Notes under the pieces: model-generated
Seen by the model: only the letters and a program-made list of their open reading frames with translations
Told to the model about the DNA's origin: nothing
Databases searched by the model: none
Shown: positions 6,102 through 7,830 of the stretch, piece by piece
Layout of the letters: the number at the start of each line of letters is the position of its first letter
Position numbering within the stretch: position 1 is the stretch's first letter
Program-made: the position numbers and the translations under genes
Assembly: GCA_012510755.1 (NCBI GenBank)
Contig: JAAZHL010000106.1
Coordinates: 1 to 7,830 of the forward strand
DNA: 7,830 bases
DNA from: Leucobacter sp.
Lineage (GTDB): Bacteria; Actinomycetota; Actinomycetes; Actinomycetales; Microbacteriaceae
Direction of reading: 5' to 3'

Positions 6102-6114
6102 TAGACTGAAGCGT
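6102..6114 (+). promoter_or_regulatory. Putative leaderless promoter -10 of the LOG-family gene
   Basis: TAGACT at 6102-6107 fits TANNNT and ends 7 nt before ATG 6115. A GAAG at 6108-6111 is too close to the start to be a normal ribosome binding site. This supports an independent transcript starting at or near the ATG despite the short 53-nt gap to ispG. Confidence 0.5.
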
Positions 6115-7188
6115 ATGGCTCACAACGCTTCGACTGACCCGATTCAAGAAACCACCATTCAGCAGGCCATCGATACCCTGCTCGATGAGGTCGGTATTAC
6201 CTGGCAGCGAAAGTTGGTGGCAAGCCTGCTTGACACAAGTCTTGGGCTGGGGCTCGACAATACGACACGTCTCGACCTGAAAATCTCTGCTGCTGCGCTC
6301 GAAGAGATGCGCAGTGCGTTTCGCTTGTTTGCCCCGTTTCGCGACTCCCCAAAGGTGACAATATTTGGGTCGGCGCGCACGCAGTCCCACGACCCGCTCT
6401 CGCAGCAGGCCGAGGCCGCATCGCGTGACCTCGCCGAGCAGGGGTGGATGGTCGTCACCGGCGCTGGGCCGGGCATCATGGAGGCCGCCGCGATCGGTGC
6501 CGGCCCCGAGCAATCACTCGGTGTGTCCATTCGGCTGCCGTTTGAAGAGCGGCCGAGCCACCACATCGCGCACAACGACCGCCTCGTATCGATGAAGTAT
6601 TTCTTCACCCGCAAGCTCATGCTGGTCAAAGAGTCGCTCGGGTTCATTTGCCTGCCCGGCGGCTTTGGCACGATGGACGAAACCTACGAACTGCTGACCC
6701 TGCAGCAGACCGGAAAGATGGTGCCAGTACCGATCGTCTTGCTTGATCGTGAAGGTGGCAACTTTTGGCGCGGCTTTGAACGCTTCACGAAAGAGCACCT
6801 CGAAGCCACCGGCATGATCACCGCGGGTGATCTCGACCGTGTCTTGATCACCGATTCGGTCGATGAAGCGGTGCGCGAGATCACCGAGTTTTGGCGCAAC
6901 TACGATTCACTGCGCTGGCACCGCGAGAAGCTCGTGCTGCGCCTCCGAAGCGCGCCCACCGATGCTGAAATCGAAGATCTGAACGTCAGGTTTGCGGGGC
7001 TGCTCGAGTCGGGGCGAATCGAGCGCAGCGATCCTCTGACGCCCGAAATCAAAGACGAGGATCGCCTTGACCTGCCGCGGCTCGTCATGGTTCCACATCA
7101 TCGCGCCTCGGGTGAGCTGTACCGCCTCATCCGTGCACTCAACAAGCTGCCGTCGGCGCCGAGCGACATGTGTGTGCCCGCCGTGTAG
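6115..7188 (+). CDS. LOG-family (TIGR00730-type) Rossmann-fold protein, long form
   Basis: This 357-residue protein carries a lysine-decarboxylase-like/LOG Rossmann domain at about 78-265. Signatures are VTIFGSART (81-89), VVTGAGPGIMEAA (113-125), NDRLVSMKYFFTRKLMLVK (154-172, with R166 and K167 in the usual nucleotide-binding region) and the hallmark PGGFGTMDE (181-189, with E189 the conserved acid). The family includes phosphoribohydrolases that release a base from nucleoside 5'-monophosphates; some members make cytokinins, others act in nucleotide salvage. This one is much longer than the compact LOG enzymes of about 190 residues. It has a helical N-terminal extension (about 1-75) and a charged C-terminal extension (about 265-357), so the substrate should not be assumed. 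It lacks the size of the E. coli PpnN nucleosidase. The start is ATG 6115, next to a leaderless-type -10. It converges on the UvrA-like gene, with a 64-nt gap holding short repeats and a hairpin. Confidence 0.9.
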   Translation: MAHNASTDPIQETTIQQAIDTLLDEVGITWQRKLVASLLDTSLGLGLDNTTRLDLKISAAALEEMRSAFRLFAPFRDSPKVTIFGSARTQSHDPLSQQAEAASRDLAEQGWMVVTGAGPGIMEAAAIGAGPEQSLGVSIRLPFEERPSHHIAHNDRLVSMKYFFTRKLMLVKESLGFICLPGGFGTMDETYELLTLQQTGKMVPVPIVLLDREGGNFWRGFERFTKEHLEATGMITAGDLDRVLITDSVDEAVREITEFWRNYDSLRWHREKLVLRLRSAPTDAEIEDLNVRFAGLLESGRIERSDPLTPEIKDEDRLDLPRLVMVPHHRASGELYRLIRALNKLPSAPSDMCVPAV

Positions 7189-7225
7189 GTGGGTAGGCCC
7201 CGCCAGGTAGGCCCCGCCGTGTAGG
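7177..7225. repeat. Short direct repeats at the end of the LOG-family gene
   Basis: CCCGCCGTGTAGG, which includes the last Val codon and TAG stop of the LOG-family gene, occurs at 7177-7189 and again at 7213-7225. Between them GGTAGGCCCCGCC is present at 7192-7204 and 7206-7218 as a 14-bp-period tandem pair. The pattern looks like local micro-duplication of the gene's 3' end. Confidence 0.85.
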
Positions 7226-7242
7226 CGTGAGACGTGCTCACG
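7226..7242. terminator. Possible bidirectional terminator between convergent genes
   Basis: CGTGAG (7226-7231) and CTCACG (7237-7242) form a perfect 6-bp stem with a 5-nt loop, 38 nt after the LOG-family stop and 11 nt past the stop of the reverse-strand UvrA-like gene. No T tract is seen on either strand, so function is uncertain. Confidence 0.4.
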
Positions 7243-7252
7243 AGCCGCAGCC

Positions 7253-7830
7253 TTAGGCCGCGACGTAATCGGCGAGATGCTGGCCGGTGAGCGTGGCGCG
7301 TGCCGCAGCGAGTTCGGCAGGTGAGCCTTCGAAGACGACGGTGCCGCCGTCTTGGCCGGCGCCCGGCCCGATATCGATGATGTGGTCGGCGTGCGCCATC
7401 ACCGCCTGATGGTGTTCGATCACGATCACCGATTTGCCGGAGTCAACGAGACGGTCGAGCAGCGCGAGCAGCGTCTCGACATCGGCGAGGTGTAGACCGG
7501 TGGTTGGCTCGTCGAGCACGTACACGCCGCCCTCTTCGGCCATCGCGATTGCAAGCTTCAGGCGTTGCCGCTCCCCACCCGACAGCGTCGAAAGTGGCTG
7601 CCCCAGGGTGAGATACCCGAGCCCGACATCAACGAGCCGCTCGAGCACCTTCGCGGCCTTCGGCACCTTCGTCTCTGGGGTCGCGGGCGCGTCGGCAGAC
7701 CCGCCTTGCCCACTAAAAAATGCGTGCGCGTCGAGCATCGACAGATCGAGCACCTGGGCGATGTTCTTGCCTCCGAGCGTGTAACCCAGCACTTCTGGGC
7801 TGTAGCGCTTGCCCTCGCACTCTTCACACG
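7253..7830 (-). CDS. UvrA-like ABC ATPase, C-terminal part
   Basis: This is the last 191 codons of a UvrA-family ATPase; the 5' part lies beyond the right edge. The fragment starts at CEECEGKRYSPEV, the second half of the UvrA zinc module. The second nucleotide-binding domain follows, with the signature LSGGERQR (fragment residues 82-89), Walker B VYVLDEPTTG (102-111), H-loop VIVIEHH (134-140) and a terminal IIDIGPGAGQDGGTVVFEGS. In housekeeping UvrA the corresponding signature is usually SGGEAQR and the H-loop VIEHN. The SGGERQR, LHLADVE and EHHQAVMAHAD forms match the shorter UvrA-like paralogues common in actinobacteria, a group that includes DrrC-type drug-tolerance proteins. No uvrB or uvrC gene is nearby. 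A DNA-binding role in damage or drug tolerance is inferred from the family. The frame is intact to the TAA stop at 7253-7255. Confidence 0.88.
   Translation of the reverse strand, partial: CEECEGKRYSPEVLGYTLGGKNIAQVLDLSMLDAHAFFSGQGGSADAPATPETKVPKAAKVLERLVDVGLGYLTLGQPLSTLSGGERQRLKLAIAMAEEGGVYVLDEPTTGLHLADVETLLALLDRLVDSGKSVIVIEHHQAVMAHADHIIDIGPGAGQDGGTVVFEGSPAELAAARATLTGQHLADYVAA

Overview
The window looks like the chromosome of a high-GC actinobacterium, most likely from Microbacteriaceae or a close relative. This is inferred from four things: the actinobacterial character of the IspG, Rip-type protease and UvrA-like proteins, the frequent GTG starts, the apparently leaderless promoters, and terminator-like hairpins without T tracts. 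No species can be named from the sequence alone.

Layout. Positions 2-2086 (+) hold the end of gcvP, then gcvT and gcvH. These are three of the glycine cleavage system genes, packed as one operon (gaps of 2 and 34 nt) and closed by a strong 13-bp hairpin at 2094-2134. Positions 2257-3588 (+) encode a site-2-type intramembrane zinc protease (Rip/RseP family) that probably starts from its own leaderless promoter. Positions 3589-4003 form a gene-free, repeat-rich stretch. It contains a tetranucleotide TTTG array, two direct 14-bp repeats, a 54-nt hairpin with perfect 19-bp arms, and a 26-bp tandem array whose units resemble inverted copies of the repeats on the other side of the hairpin. Positions 4004-4846 (-) encode a membrane-anchored VanY-like D,D-carboxypeptidase. 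Divergent from it, ispG (4901-6061, +) makes an MEP-pathway isoprenoid enzyme. A long-form LOG-family protein follows (6115-7188, +). The end of a UvrA-like ABC ATPase (7253-7830, -) converges on it and runs off the window.

How the genes relate. The glycine cleavage genes form a functional unit that feeds one-carbon metabolism. The protease and IspG are usually close neighbours in actinobacteria, commonly as dxr-rip-ispG. Here dxr is not directly upstream of the protease, and the repeat region plus the carboxypeptidase gene lie between the protease and ispG, so the ancestral cluster seems broken at this point. The protease, ispG and LOG-family genes share one start architecture: a TAGNCT -10-like hexamer that ends 6 or 7 nt before the start codon, with no ribosome binding site.

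The coding genes are ordinary. The most unusual part is the intergenic region 3589-4003. No complete new multi-gene system is visible.
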